Shown one piece after another: positions 32,990-40,403 of a stretch of DNA of 64,000 nucleotides. The first letter of the stretch is position 1, and each line of letters opens with the position of its first letter. The DNA is from a virus: the IMG/VR virus record IMGVR_UViG_3300042569_002050, positions 62,001 to 126,000 of that record, one strand, 5' to 3'. Both the position numbers and the translations under genes were made by a program. A model generated the notes under the pieces. That model made no database searches. It saw only the letters and a list, made by a program, of their open reading frames with translations, and was not told the origin of the DNA.

Positions 32990-33508
32990 ATGTATAAGAT
33001 CAAACGCTTCTTTAAACGTATCCGTAACCTAATTCGTTGGTTTCCAATTATTTGGAAAGATCAAGATTGGGATGATCATTACATTTGGGAAATATTAAAA
33101 TTCAAATTAAAGAATCAATCTAAATACATTGGTTATCACAATAGACACGTCAGTGCTAAACGTGATGCTGAGATAATGATGTTATGTACTCGTTTAATTG
33201 AAAAAATACAATCACAATATTATTTACATGAATATAGTAATTATCATCAAACAGAATTTATAACTACTCCAAGTCCAACCCATCCAGGTAATTATGAATT
33301 GGATTTGAAAGAAATATCTGAAAATTTTGATGATTATTTTGTAAAATATCCTCGTATTTGGGTAGCGGTAAACAAAATGGATAATCCTCCATTCTCAAAA
33401 GACACTAAGGATGGAATCGCTATTAACATGAGTCATATAAATCATTTAAGAGCAAAAAAATTATTATTCAGTATTTTAGAAGAAAATATTGAAAGATGGT
33501 GGGATTAA
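32990..33508 (+). CDS. hypothetical protein, 172 aa
   Basis: The N-terminus is strongly basic (KIKRFFKRIRNLIRWFPIIW), followed by a helical His-containing part (RHVSAKRDAEIMMLCTRLIE). I know it only as a phage-type hypothetical. It starts an operon of small genes. Confidence 0.7.
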   Translation: MYKIKRFFKRIRNLIRWFPIIWKDQDWDDHYIWEILKFKLKNQSKYIGYHNRHVSAKRDAEIMMLCTRLIEKIQSQYYLHEYSNYHQTEFITTPSPTHPGNYELDLKEISENFDDYFVKYPRIWVAVNKMDNPPFSKDTKDGIAINMSHINHLRAKKLLFSILEENIERWWD

Positions 33509-33527
33509 TTATATAAACAACAATAAA

Positions 33528-33674
33528 ATGGCAATAGCAATAATCAGTATAGTATTAGCATCCGCTTTGATAGCTTGGAGATGGGTGGTAGGAATTGATT
33601 TTATGAAAGAAAACCATCCTGATTATAAAGGATATGATTTATTCGATGAAGAAGATAAAGATAATGTATTATGA
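33528..33674 (+). CDS. small membrane protein, 48 aa
   Basis: The ATG at 33528 follows an A-rich leader and gives MAIAIISIVLASALIAWRW, one membrane span and an acidic tail. An upstream in-frame ATG at 33489 overlaps the previous gene and seems less likely. Confidence 0.6.
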   Translation: MAIAIISIVLASALIAWRWVVGIDFMKENHPDYKGYDLFDEEDKDNVL

Positions 33675-33931
33675 AACAGTATATAAACCCAATACTAACA
33701 GCATGTTCACTGTTAGCACTATTAACAACCATTTACTTTCAGAACGAAAGAATTAATCAATTTAAGGTTGAAGTAAAAACATTACAATCCACTGTAGATA
33801 GTTTACGTGATGAAAATTTTATAAATCATGTACAACTTGATAGGTATGAATTAACTTTAGATCATTTACAACAAGTAAATCCTAATGCTGCTCTTCAGTT
33901 TGTAAATTTTATGAACCACGAGACTGAATAA
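33671..33931 (+). CDS. single-span coiled-coil protein, possible spanin-like
   Basis: An N-terminal helix (INPILTACSLLALLTTIYFQ) precedes about 55 residues of heptad-like sequence (KVEVKTLQSTVDSLRDENF). The layout is that of inner-membrane spanins, but no outer-membrane partner is identified. The start overlaps the previous stop (ATGA). Confidence 0.6.
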   Translation: MKQYINPILTACSLLALLTTIYFQNERINQFKVEVKTLQSTVDSLRDENFINHVQLDRYELTLDHLQQVNPNAALQFVNFMNHETE

Positions 33932-33948
33932 AATATTTCTGGTTAGAT

Positions 33949-34383
33949 ATGAAACACGGAATAACCTCAATGTATGGAAACCCAATCCATCCAGGCCATA
34001 TTGAATGTTTAATGTTATCTAAAGAAATTGTTGATGAATTGTGGGTTATAGTAAATAATGATAAACAAGCAGAACTAAAACGTGGGATACCTTCGTTCCA
34101 AAACGAACAATACCGTAAAACCGTTATTGAATCTATCAGATATGTTGATCATGTAAAAATATCAATTGATCAAGATAGTAGTGTTTGTAAAACAATTCAG
34201 TTACTTTATAATAAAATTAAATCTCTAGATCCCGAGTCTGAAATTATTTTTACAAAGGGGGGAGATAGATTTGCAAATGAGATTCCTGAAAAAATGATTT
34301 GTGATTCTTTAGGAATAAAAATTGTTGATGGATTGGGAGATAAAATATACAACTCAAGTGACATGGTTTCTATAAAACAATAG
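33949..34383 (+). CDS. cytidylyltransferase-like nucleotidyltransferase
   Basis: The HxGH motif (NPIHPGHIECL, residues 12-22) opens a nucleotidyltransferase fold as in NMN or pantetheine-phosphate adenylyltransferases. The second motif near the end (YNSSDMVSIKQ) is like the ISST region. 144 residues. It could make NAD or an activated sugar or alcohol; the substrate is unknown. Confidence 0.8.
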   Translation: MKHGITSMYGNPIHPGHIECLMLSKEIVDELWVIVNNDKQAELKRGIPSFQNEQYRKTVIESIRYVDHVKISIDQDSSVCKTIQLLYNKIKSLDPESEIIFTKGGDRFANEIPEKMICDSLGIKIVDGLGDKIYNSSDMVSIKQ

Positions 34384-34384
34384 G

Positions 34385-34404
34385 AGCATATATTTATATA
34401 TGCT
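34385..34404 (+). promoter_or_regulatory. palindromic late-type promoter box
   Basis: AGCATATA-TTTA-TATATGCT is a perfect 8-bp inverted repeat that contains TATATTTATA at 34389 and ends right at the ATG of the next gene (34405). It could be both promoter and operator. Confidence 0.5.
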
Positions 34405-34629
34405 ATGACACGTACAATTAATATTAAAGGAAAAGAATATTGTGTTGTTACAACAACATTTACAGCACATGGTGTTGAAACGTACGTTCAAATTAATATT
34501 GACATAAGTAAATTAGATACATCTGAAAGATTAATCATTGTACGTAATGCTAATTTATTTTTCAATCGTCCTTTCAAAATAGCAAAATCACAACCCGAAA
34601 CTAAGAAACCTTGGTGGAAGATTTGGTAG
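34405..34629 (+). CDS. hypothetical protein, 74 aa, Trp-rich tail
   Basis: A small beta-rich protein ending ETKKPWWKIW. A similar basic/Trp tail (KKRKWWQFW) ends the protein at 40065. No domain recognised. Confidence 0.65.
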   Translation: MTRTINIKGKEYCVVTTTFTAHGVETYVQINIDISKLDTSERLIIVRNANLFFNRPFKIAKSQPETKKPWWKIW

Positions 34630-34658
34630 TGGCAAAAATAGGTTATTAAATTCAAGTT

Positions 34659-35399
34659 ATGAAAACAGTGATAATCGGAGACATCCATGGTCGTGATGCA
34701 TGGAAACAAATTATTAATCAAGAACAAGACGCAGATAGATTCATCTTTGTAGGTGATTATTTTGATTCATTTGATGTTCCTGGTTTAATACAATGCCAAA
34801 ATTTTCAAGATATTATTGAATTTAAAACTACAACAGATAAAGAAGTTATACTGTTGATTGGTAATCATGATTATCATTATTTCCCTGAAATTGGGGAAAA
34901 TGGCTGTTCGGGTTACCAAGTTAGAATGGCACCTACAATTCAACATATTGTTGATATTAACAGAAACCATTTACAACTAGCTTATCAGTTTGATGATTTC
35001 TTAGTTACTCATGCTGGTGTAAGTAGTGAATGGTTAAATGATAGTATTGTAATGTGGGATGTACCTAATCTAGCTATGTACTTAAATGATTTATTCAAGT
35101 ATCAACCCCTTAAAATAGGATATCGTTCATATAAACAAATTGGAGATCAAGTGTATGGTACTGGAGGTTATGGTGATGAGACATTCCAAGGTCCAATTTG
35201 GATTCGACCTAAATCATTAATGAAAGCTAATTACGATACATTACGTACTAAGATTAGACAAGTAGTAGGCCATACAGGTCAAAGACAAATCGATATTGAA
35301 GGTAAATCCACTGGTGGTCGTTATTATTTTATAGACACAATACCAAGACAATATTTGATTGTCAAAGATGGAGACGTATCTTTAGGAGAATTAAAATAA
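34659..35399 (+). CDS. calcineurin-like metallophosphoesterase
   Basis: The motifs GDIHGR (residue 7), GDYFDS (near 33) and GNHDYHYF (near 68) are the GDxHG, GDxxD and GNHD signatures of the two-metal phosphoesterase fold. Later THAGV and GHTG supply remaining ligands. Phage enzymes of this kind can act as Ser/Thr phosphatases or on nucleotides. 246 residues. Confidence 0.92.
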   Translation: MKTVIIGDIHGRDAWKQIINQEQDADRFIFVGDYFDSFDVPGLIQCQNFQDIIEFKTTTDKEVILLIGNHDYHYFPEIGENGCSGYQVRMAPTIQHIVDINRNHLQLAYQFDDFLVTHAGVSSEWLNDSIVMWDVPNLAMYLNDLFKYQPLKIGYRSYKQIGDQVYGTGGYGDETFQGPIWIRPKSLMKANYDTLRTKIRQVVGHTGQRQIDIEGKSTGGRYYFIDTIPRQYLIVKDGDVSLGELK

Positions 35400-35404
35400 A
35401 GGTT

Positions 35405-36016
35405 ATGAAACTAAAATACATTCTTACCGATTTGAGATGGCTAAAGGCGTTGAATAGTCCATTCAAACCATTCAAAGTTAAATTATACGCTGGTAAAACA
35501 CAGGTGGGTACTCCATACTTCCTACCTCGTAAATGGGTAAAAGCAACACCAGAACTAGCATATAAAGCAGCTAGTGAGGAGATTGAACAACAAGAAAAAT
35601 GGAACAAACTTAATCCTGAACATGCACGTAAAATAAAATCAATTGGAGAATTATTTCATGAAAAATTAAACTATACTTTCCCAGTACCTCTTAAAGTCGG
35701 ATTTAGTTACTGTGGGTTAGGGTGGAAAACAAAATGGTCATCTGAGGATTTTAGACATGAGTGGAATCCAGTATTGTCGTTCGTATTTTTCGGATATCAA
35801 ATTGCATTAACATTTTACAGTCCATATCATTCCCACTATTGGGAACCATGGTTATATTATGAGTATGCTACTGATAAAACCAAATCAAAGAGAGAGAGAA
35901 TAGAACAATGTAGAAAAGAAGCTCCACAAACATGGACTTCAAGCAGATATAATGAAGAACCAGTAACAACAGATTACTATACTAAAATACTCAAATCAAA
36001 ATGGCTAAAAGATTAA
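35405..36016 (+). CDS. hypothetical protein, 203 aa
   Basis: A soluble protein rich in Trp and Tyr (SYCGLGWKTKWSSEDFRHEW, then YHSHYWEPWLYYEY). No known domain is recognised, but its length and codon use are those of a real gene. It begins five bases after the phosphatase stop. Confidence 0.7.
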   Translation: MKLKYILTDLRWLKALNSPFKPFKVKLYAGKTQVGTPYFLPRKWVKATPELAYKAASEEIEQQEKWNKLNPEHARKIKSIGELFHEKLNYTFPVPLKVGFSYCGLGWKTKWSSEDFRHEWNPVLSFVFFGYQIALTFYSPYHSHYWEPWLYYEYATDKTKSKRERIEQCRKEAPQTWTSSRYNEEPVTTDYYTKILKSKWLKD

Positions 36017-36294
36017 CACTTCAGGAAAAAAAAGATATCTTTATTGTGGATGTAATCAATAAAATGTTTGAGATTGCAGGACATACTGTTACATTTGATG
36101 ATATTAAAGATAGAAAAGATGATTGGTATGCTCAATGGACAATGACTGTGGAGCAAAATGATACCTGGAAAGAATGGGGGATTAGGGAAATGAAAAAGAG
36201 ATTCAGGTATAATAAACAGTGGGCTGAAAGAGAAATGGGAATGATATCACTTATGTGGGGTTTAAAATTTAGTAATTGTATTTATGAAAATTAA
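36001..36294 (+). CDS. hypothetical protein, 97 aa
   Basis: A helical, charged protein (MAKRLTLQEKKDIFIVDVIN). It overlaps its upstream neighbour by 16 bases and its downstream neighbour by 11. No domain recognised. Confidence 0.7.
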   Translation: MAKRLTLQEKKDIFIVDVINKMFEIAGHTVTFDDIKDRKDDWYAQWTMTVEQNDTWKEWGIREMKKRFRYNKQWAEREMGMISLMWGLKFSNCIYEN

Positions 36295-36463
36295 TAGAGA
36301 CGAATTGTATAAACTTTACATGGAGTGGGTAAATAAAGTATCAGATGAATTTGATTGGAAAACCACTTTTGGACCCGAAGAGATCGTACATTCAATAGCA
36401 AACATATTAGAAACAAATTCACAACTAATTCAAGATGACAGGGAAGAAAAAAGAGAAGCGTAA
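36284..36463 (+). CDS. hypothetical protein, 59 aa
   Basis: The frame MKINRDELYKLYMEWVNKVS runs to a TAA at 36463 and bridges the gap between its neighbours by overlapping both. An acidic helical protein with no known domain. Confidence 0.6.
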   Translation: MKINRDELYKLYMEWVNKVSDEFDWKTTFGPEEIVHSIANILETNSQLIQDDREEKREA

Positions 36464-36638
36464 AGAATTTATTGTAATGAATTCACAATTAGAATATTTT
36501 TGTGGGTTAGCATATGGTGGGAAATCAGTGTGGTGTAGTGATTATAAAGAAGCAAAACCACTAGATAATGAACTTAAATTTAAAACATTACAAAGAATGT
36601 GTTGGGGCGAAGAACTTGTCTTAGATTATATAAATTAA
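36435..36638 (+). CDS. hypothetical protein, 67 aa
   Basis: Starts MTGKKKEKRKEFIVMNSQ; an internal ATG at 36477 would give 53 residues starting MNSQLEYFCGLAYGG. No domain recognised. A structured RNA follows its stop directly. Confidence 0.6.
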   Translation: MTGKKKEKRKEFIVMNSQLEYFCGLAYGGKSVWCSDYKEAKPLDNELKFKTLQRMCWGEELVLDYIN

Positions 36639-36704
36639 AGGAAAGGTTAAGCGACCCGACCTGCCTACAATTCGGGTGTGAGGTGTTAGTAGGCAACCTT
36701 TCCT
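36639..36704 (+). ncRNA. pseudoknotted structured RNA element
   Basis: An outer 10-bp perfect stem (AGGAAAGGTT 36639-36648, AACCTTTCCT 36695-36704) encloses two interleaved stems: ACCCGA 36654-36659 with TCGGGT 36672-36677, and GCCTAC 36663-36668 with GTAGGC 36689-36694. That is an H-type pseudoknot. It lies between two small genes and ends 17 nt before the next ATG, so it could be a riboswitch-like leader, an RNA-end protector, or a stand-alone RNA. No known family is recognised. Confidence 0.7.
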
Positions 36705-36720
36705 ATTTAAATAAACAGTT

Positions 36721-36912
36721 ATGGAAAACGAATTTGGATTAGATGAGGAATACATGAAGCATGTTCGTGAACGCTTCTATAAACAAGTACGAGAAACAAA
36801 TTGGGGTCAAGATGAAGATCGTATCGTTAAGTCTAGAGGCCGTAAACCAAAAGAACGAGTAGTAGTACAAAGACCATTAAATCAAAAACAAAAATTTTTC
36901 AATTTTAACTAA
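36721..36912 (+). CDS. hypothetical basic protein, 63 aa
   Basis: An acidic start (ENEFGLDEEYMKHV) is followed by a basic part (KSRGRKPKERVVVQ) holding RGRKP, close to an AT-hook core. It directly follows the pseudoknot RNA and may be regulated by it. Confidence 0.65.
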   Translation: MENEFGLDEEYMKHVRERFYKQVRETNWGQDEDRIVKSRGRKPKERVVVQRPLNQKQKFFNFN

Positions 36913-36918
36913 TAAATT

Positions 36919-37203
36919 ATGAACTCAATTAGTATTGATATAGACATTGAAGATATTATCTGGGGGATGGGAACCTATGATAGAAAAGCATTATTTAAAG
37001 CAATGCAAGATAATGATTATATTTCTCAATCATGTGTTATTACAAATGATGGTCATGTAAAAGCAGCAGCCCATGTAGAACGAAGAACATTAGATGAAAG
37101 TACAGATGATTTTAATTTAGCACTACATAAATTGTTTGGAAATGGGTGGAAGCTAACTAAAGAAGAAGAAGAATATATTATTAATTTATCAAAACGATTC
37201 TAA
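36919..37203 (+). CDS. hypothetical protein, 94 aa
   Basis: Begins SISIDIDIEDIIWGMGTYDR, a start I associate with a common small phage family. Soluble, acidic, helical C-terminus (EEEEYIINLSKRF). Function unknown. Confidence 0.7.
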   Translation: MNSISIDIDIEDIIWGMGTYDRKALFKAMQDNDYISQSCVITNDGHVKAAAHVERRTLDESTDDFNLALHKLFGNGWKLTKEEEEYIINLSKRF

Positions 37204-37204
37204 T

Positions 37205-37402
37205 ATGAGCGATAAGTATCAAGCGCTAGGTAACAATTTATTTGGATTTGAAGTATTCGAAGCAGTATTTAAAGCAATTAATGAGCGTGGGTACGGGGAT
37301 CAGGAACAAATGTTTAAGGCGGGTGTAGCTAGTGCTGAGGCAGCCGTTAGGCGTTTACGTGAAGAGTATTATGAATCGATTAAAGAACACTTAAGTGAAT
37401 AG
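37205..37402 (+). CDS. hypothetical protein, 65 aa
   Basis: A helical protein (FGFEVFEAVFKAINERGYGD) one base after the previous stop. No domain recognised. Confidence 0.65.
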   Translation: MSDKYQALGNNLFGFEVFEAVFKAINERGYGDQEQMFKAGVASAEAAVRRLREEYYESIKEHLSE

Positions 37403-37520
37403 AAATCAAGGTAAAAGAGACAATCAGGTAGAAGATAGTAATTCATTTGCTGTGTTTGCTTTGATCTGCATGGTTATTACCATTATAGTATCATTATTAA
37501 CTGATTGGGTAATAAAATAG
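37395..37520 (+). CDS. small membrane protein with GTG start, 41 aa
   Basis: A GTG inside the end of the previous gene opens a frame with one membrane span near the C-terminus (FALICMVITIIVSLLTDWVI). The GTG start is an inference from the overlap; no ATG fits. Confidence 0.4.
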   Translation: MNRNQGKRDNQVEDSNSFAVFALICMVITIIVSLLTDWVIK

Positions 37521-37530
37521 GCTAATCGTA

Positions 37531-37540
37531 TATATTTATA
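37531..37540 (+). promoter_or_regulatory. late-type promoter box before secreted nuclease gene
   Basis: TATATTTATA begins 13 nt before the ATG at 37544, a near-leaderless layout. Confidence 0.45.
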
Positions 37541-37543
37541 GGC

Positions 37544-38164
37544 ATGAAAAAATGCCTAATATCCCTACTATTAACATTAGTAGCTGTTGTATCTTATAGT
37601 CAAGGTATAACACCAATTACACAAAACATTATAATCAAAAATAATGTATTTGAAGTTCTTTATTCTCAAAGTTTAGAACAACCTCTTAAAATTAAATATA
37701 GATCAACAAACCGTCCCACGAATGTAAATAGAGGTTCAATGGATTTCTATAAGGAACCAAACATCAAAACATCAGATGCGGATGACTACAAAGCAAACAT
37801 CTACGATAAAGGACATGGAGCACCAGCTGCTACATTTTCTGATAATCAAGAAAATTTAAAGCAAACATTTTCCTACCTAAATTGTATCCTACAAGACCAA
37901 TACCTTAATAGAGGTGAATGGAGATTATTAGAGGAACAAGAAAGAAAGTGGGATGATGCTGAAAATTTAACAGTATTAATTACAGTTCATTTTGATAATC
38001 CTGTAAAAAGAATACCTACAAACGCAGCAATCCCCTCACATCTTCAGAAACATATCTATTTCGAAACACAAAAGAAATGGAAATGCTATGTATTCTTAAA
38101 TGAAAAACCTAAATTTAAGTGGAGTGAATTAGAAATGATTTGCCCACCATCTGATCATCAATAA
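37544..38164 (+). CDS. secreted DNA/RNA non-specific endonuclease
   Basis: A signal peptide (KKCLISLLLTLVAVVSYSQ) leads the EndoG/NucA fold. IYDKGHGAPAATF near residue 85 stands for the D-R-G-H motif (Lys replaces Arg), and SYLNCILQDQYLNRGEW is the metal-binding N-x-x-x-Q-x-x-x-x-N-R segment. It would cut nucleic acid in the periplasm or outside, perhaps rival phage DNA at entry or extracellular DNA. 206 residues. Confidence 0.85.
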   Translation: MKKCLISLLLTLVAVVSYSQGITPITQNIIIKNNVFEVLYSQSLEQPLKIKYRSTNRPTNVNRGSMDFYKEPNIKTSDADDYKANIYDKGHGAPAATFSDNQENLKQTFSYLNCILQDQYLNRGEWRLLEEQERKWDDAENLTVLITVHFDNPVKRIPTNAAIPSHLQKHIYFETQKKWKCYVFLNEKPKFKWSELEMICPPSDHQ

Positions 38165-38180
38165 AAAATAATCAAGAATA

Positions 38181-38579
38181 ATGTTTGTACCCAACCATTT
38201 ACACCTATTAGTGAAAGGTTACATCACTAACCCACCCAAATCAGAAGAATTATTAAATGACTGGCTTCGAGAATTAGTAAGTAAAGTAGGAATGGTAGTT
38301 GTTGCTGGTCCTACCTCAATATATGTTAATGAACCTGGAAATGAAGGAATAACAGGTACAGTAACTTTAGCAACATCACATGCTTCGATTCATGTATGGG
38401 ATGCTTTAGAATTACCTATGTTTCAGTTTGATTTATATAGTTGTTCTGAATTTACCCCTGATCAAGTATTAAGCCACATTAATGAATACTTTACTCTACA
38501 ATCAGCAACATGGCAGTTCATAGATAGAAATACAGATGAATTTGAATTGATTAGCAGTGGAAAGTGGATGGCAAAATAA
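38181..38579 (+). CDS. S-adenosylmethionine decarboxylase-like protein (SpeD family)
   Basis: TLATSHASIHVWDALELPMF and QFDLYSCSEF match the core of prokaryotic AdoMetDC, where the peptide is cut before a Ser to make the pyruvoyl group. The usual Glu before this Ser is Thr here (TSH rather than ESH), so self-processing is uncertain. 132 residues is the normal proenzyme length. AdoMetDC supplies aminopropyl groups for spermidine, which may help DNA packaging. I recall speD-like genes in marine T4-like phages. Confidence 0.7.
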   Translation: MFVPNHLHLLVKGYITNPPKSEELLNDWLRELVSKVGMVVVAGPTSIYVNEPGNEGITGTVTLATSHASIHVWDALELPMFQFDLYSCSEFTPDQVLSHINEYFTLQSATWQFIDRNTDEFELISSGKWMAK

Positions 38580-38594
38580 GAGTCGTACATTTAC
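38564..38594 (+). promoter_or_regulatory. accessory-type promoter
   Basis: GTGGATGGC at 38564 and TACATTTAC at 38586, overlapping the end of the SpeD-like gene and serving the gene at 38610. Confidence 0.5.
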
Positions 38595-38609
38595 GTCAAA
38601 TAATAAAAT

Positions 38610-38801
38610 ATGGCATTTCAAACTCGAGACGAAGCTCAAGACAAAGTAAGTAAAAAGTTAGACAGAGTATTAAACAAGAAAAAGAAACAAGTGCCATTAA
38701 GCCAGGAGAGTTGGGATGATTTAAATAGACGAGGCGCTTCATTGGCTGAGCAAGAACAGTGGATCGTATTGAGACGCAAACAAAAAGAGCGAGAAATGTA
38801 G
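38610..38801 (+). CDS. hypothetical basic protein, 63 aa
   Basis: A charged helical protein (DEAQDKVSKKLDRVLNKKKK). No domain recognised. Confidence 0.65.
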   Translation: MAFQTRDEAQDKVSKKLDRVLNKKKKQVPLSQESWDDLNRRGASLAEQEQWIVLRRKQKEREM

Positions 38802-38834
38802 TTTGGATGGGCAGGGCCCTTCGATTACATTTAC
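38802..38834 (+). promoter_or_regulatory. accessory-type promoter with spacer hairpin
   Basis: TTTGG at 38802, 19 bp, TACATTTAC at 38826. The spacer begins GGGCAGGGCCC, able to form a short hairpin. Confidence 0.6.
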
Positions 38835-38857
38835 ATCGTACTTAAAAATTAAAGGTT

Positions 38858-39043
38858 ATGATAGCAGAATTGCAGATTAAATGTCTGGAGATAGAGAACT
38901 GGACCCGATCGCTCACATTGAGAGGAGTTGATAAAGAAGAAATCGTAGCTAAAATTGATGAAATGTATGAACCTGAATCGTTAGATGAAATGGAAGCATA
39001 CAGTGAAGCGATTGCTTATGCTCGCTTAGGAGTATTAAACTAA
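38858..39043 (+). CDS. hypothetical protein, 61 aa
   Basis: An acidic helical protein (MIAELQIKCLEIENWTRSLT). No domain recognised. Own promoter. Confidence 0.65.
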   Translation: MIAELQIKCLEIENWTRSLTLRGVDKEEIVAKIDEMYEPESLDEMEAYSEAIAYARLGVLN

Positions 39044-39045
39044 AG

Positions 39046-39077
39046 GTGGCCGGGCAAGGCTGTCAACGTATATTTAC
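39046..39077 (+). promoter_or_regulatory. accessory-type promoter
   Basis: GTGG at 39046, 19 bp, TATATTTAC at 39069. The spacer has GCCGGGCAAGGC. Confidence 0.6.
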
Positions 39078-39110
39078 AACGTAAAAATTAATATTTAAAA
39101 TATAAAGGTT

Positions 39111-39857
39111 ATGAACTACAGTTTAGAAAACATCAAGGTAATTGCACCGTCAGTATTTACAACTGAAAAAGCATCTCACTTGTCAGACAAGTATGTACAA
39201 ACTCCTACATCACGTGTAGTAGAGGATTTAATGAATTTAGGTTGGGTAGTAACTAAAGTACAAGAGGTTAAATCTCGTAAGTACAAAGGTTTCCAAAAAC
39301 ACTTAGTTGTGTTCCGCAATCCTGATATTATGATTAAGGGTGAAAATGGAGACGATTCGTTTCCTCAAATCCTATTAACTAATTCTCATGATGGTAAAGC
39401 CGCTTTCAATTTCAGAGTTGGTATCTTCAGATTAGTATGTAGTAATGGGTTGGTAATCAGTGATGCTGATTTTAATAATGTATCTATTAGACATACCAAT
39501 TATACCTTCGAATCATTACAAACCAAGATTAATGAGATTATTGCTAAATTACCAGGGTTGGTAAATAAGATTAATGTATTCAAAGCTAAAACATTAACTG
39601 AAGTTGAAATGAATGACTTTGCAACCAAAGCATCTCAGTTAAGAACTAAGAAAACAGTTAATATCATGGATGTACTTAGTGCTACACGTACTGAGGATCA
39701 AGGTAATGATTTGTGGGTTGTATTCAATCGTGTTCAAGAGAAAATATTAGGTGGTTCATATACATCTGGTGGTCGTAAGGCTAGATCAGTAAAGAACTTC
39801 CAAAAGGATATCCAATTGAACGAGCAATTATTTGAATTAGCAGAATCATATCTTTAA
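39111..39857 (+). CDS. DUF932-like phage/plasmid protein
   Basis: TSHDGKAAF-like text (LLTNSHDGKAAFNFRVGIFR) followed by LVCSNGLVISD is the signature of the DUF932 family of phage and plasmid proteins, whose role is unknown. The length, 248 residues, is in the family range. It is expressed from its own promoter. Confidence 0.82.
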   Translation: MNYSLENIKVIAPSVFTTEKASHLSDKYVQTPTSRVVEDLMNLGWVVTKVQEVKSRKYKGFQKHLVVFRNPDIMIKGENGDDSFPQILLTNSHDGKAAFNFRVGIFRLVCSNGLVISDADFNNVSIRHTNYTFESLQTKINEIIAKLPGLVNKINVFKAKTLTEVEMNDFATKASQLRTKKTVNIMDVLSATRTEDQGNDLWVVFNRVQEKILGGSYTSGGRKARSVKNFQKDIQLNEQLFELAESYL

Positions 39858-39874
39858 TCTTAAATAATATACTA

Positions 39875-40063
39875 ATGTTTGACGGACAAGTATTTTGGAA
39901 GGAAGATTTCACCGATGGGGAAGCCAAAGGTGGATTCTTTATAAGAGCATTTGATTTAAAGAAGTTCTTAGAAAAAGTAGAAGCTGCAGAGTATGGTGGT
40001 GAAGTTGTTGGACTTAGATTTGAAGATAATAATTTAGAAATAATTGTAAATCCGAAAAAGTAA
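39875..40063 (+). CDS. hypothetical protein, 62 aa
   Basis: A small acidic alpha/beta protein (MFDGQVFWKEDFTDGEAKGG). No domain recognised. Confidence 0.65.
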   Translation: MFDGQVFWKEDFTDGEAKGGFFIRAFDLKKFLEKVEAAEYGGEVVGLRFEDNNLEIIVNPKK

Positions 40064-40064
40064 T

Positions 40065-40373
40065 ATGTGGGAATTAGAAAATAACGGATCGATATCCATA
40101 GGTAAGGGTCAACAAATAACAATGAAGGCTTCTCAGATTGTTCAAATGAATGATCATTTAGTATTATTAACAGGGAGAGATAAGCAGGTTGAATTGATTG
40201 TTGAAATTAAAGCTGATTTCGAAAAAATTCCATCTGAATGGCATTCTACAATGATACAGATGATGGCTGCTCGTTATGGGGGTATTATCAATTGTTATGA
40301 CAATACAAAACCATTTGAACCTAAAACTCCTAAGAAGAGAAAATGGTGGCAGTTTTGGGAGGTAAAGTTCTAA
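40065..40373 (+). CDS. hypothetical protein, 102 aa, Trp-rich tail
   Basis: The body has a small beta part (LVLLTGRDKQVELIVEIKAD) and the end PKKRKWWQFWEVKF carries the basic/Trp tail also seen at 34405. Such tails might bind membrane or a partner protein. Confidence 0.65.
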   Translation: MWELENNGSISIGKGQQITMKASQIVQMNDHLVLLTGRDKQVELIVEIKADFEKIPSEWHSTMIQMMAARYGGIINCYDNTKPFEPKTPKKRKWWQFWEVKF

Positions 40374-40385
40374 GCGTACATTGAC
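40354..40385 (+). promoter_or_regulatory. accessory-type promoter of the ligase gene
   Basis: TTTGG at 40354, 18 bp, TACATTGAC at 40377; it overlaps the end of the previous gene. Confidence 0.5.
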
Positions 40386-40403
40386 GTTCTAAAATTAAAA
40401 GTT

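Noticed and set aside
36639-36704. Twister, pistol or hammerhead ribozyme
   Set aside because: The conserved core residues I remember for these classes are not in place, although a UAAGCG word follows stem 1; left as an unnamed pseudoknot.
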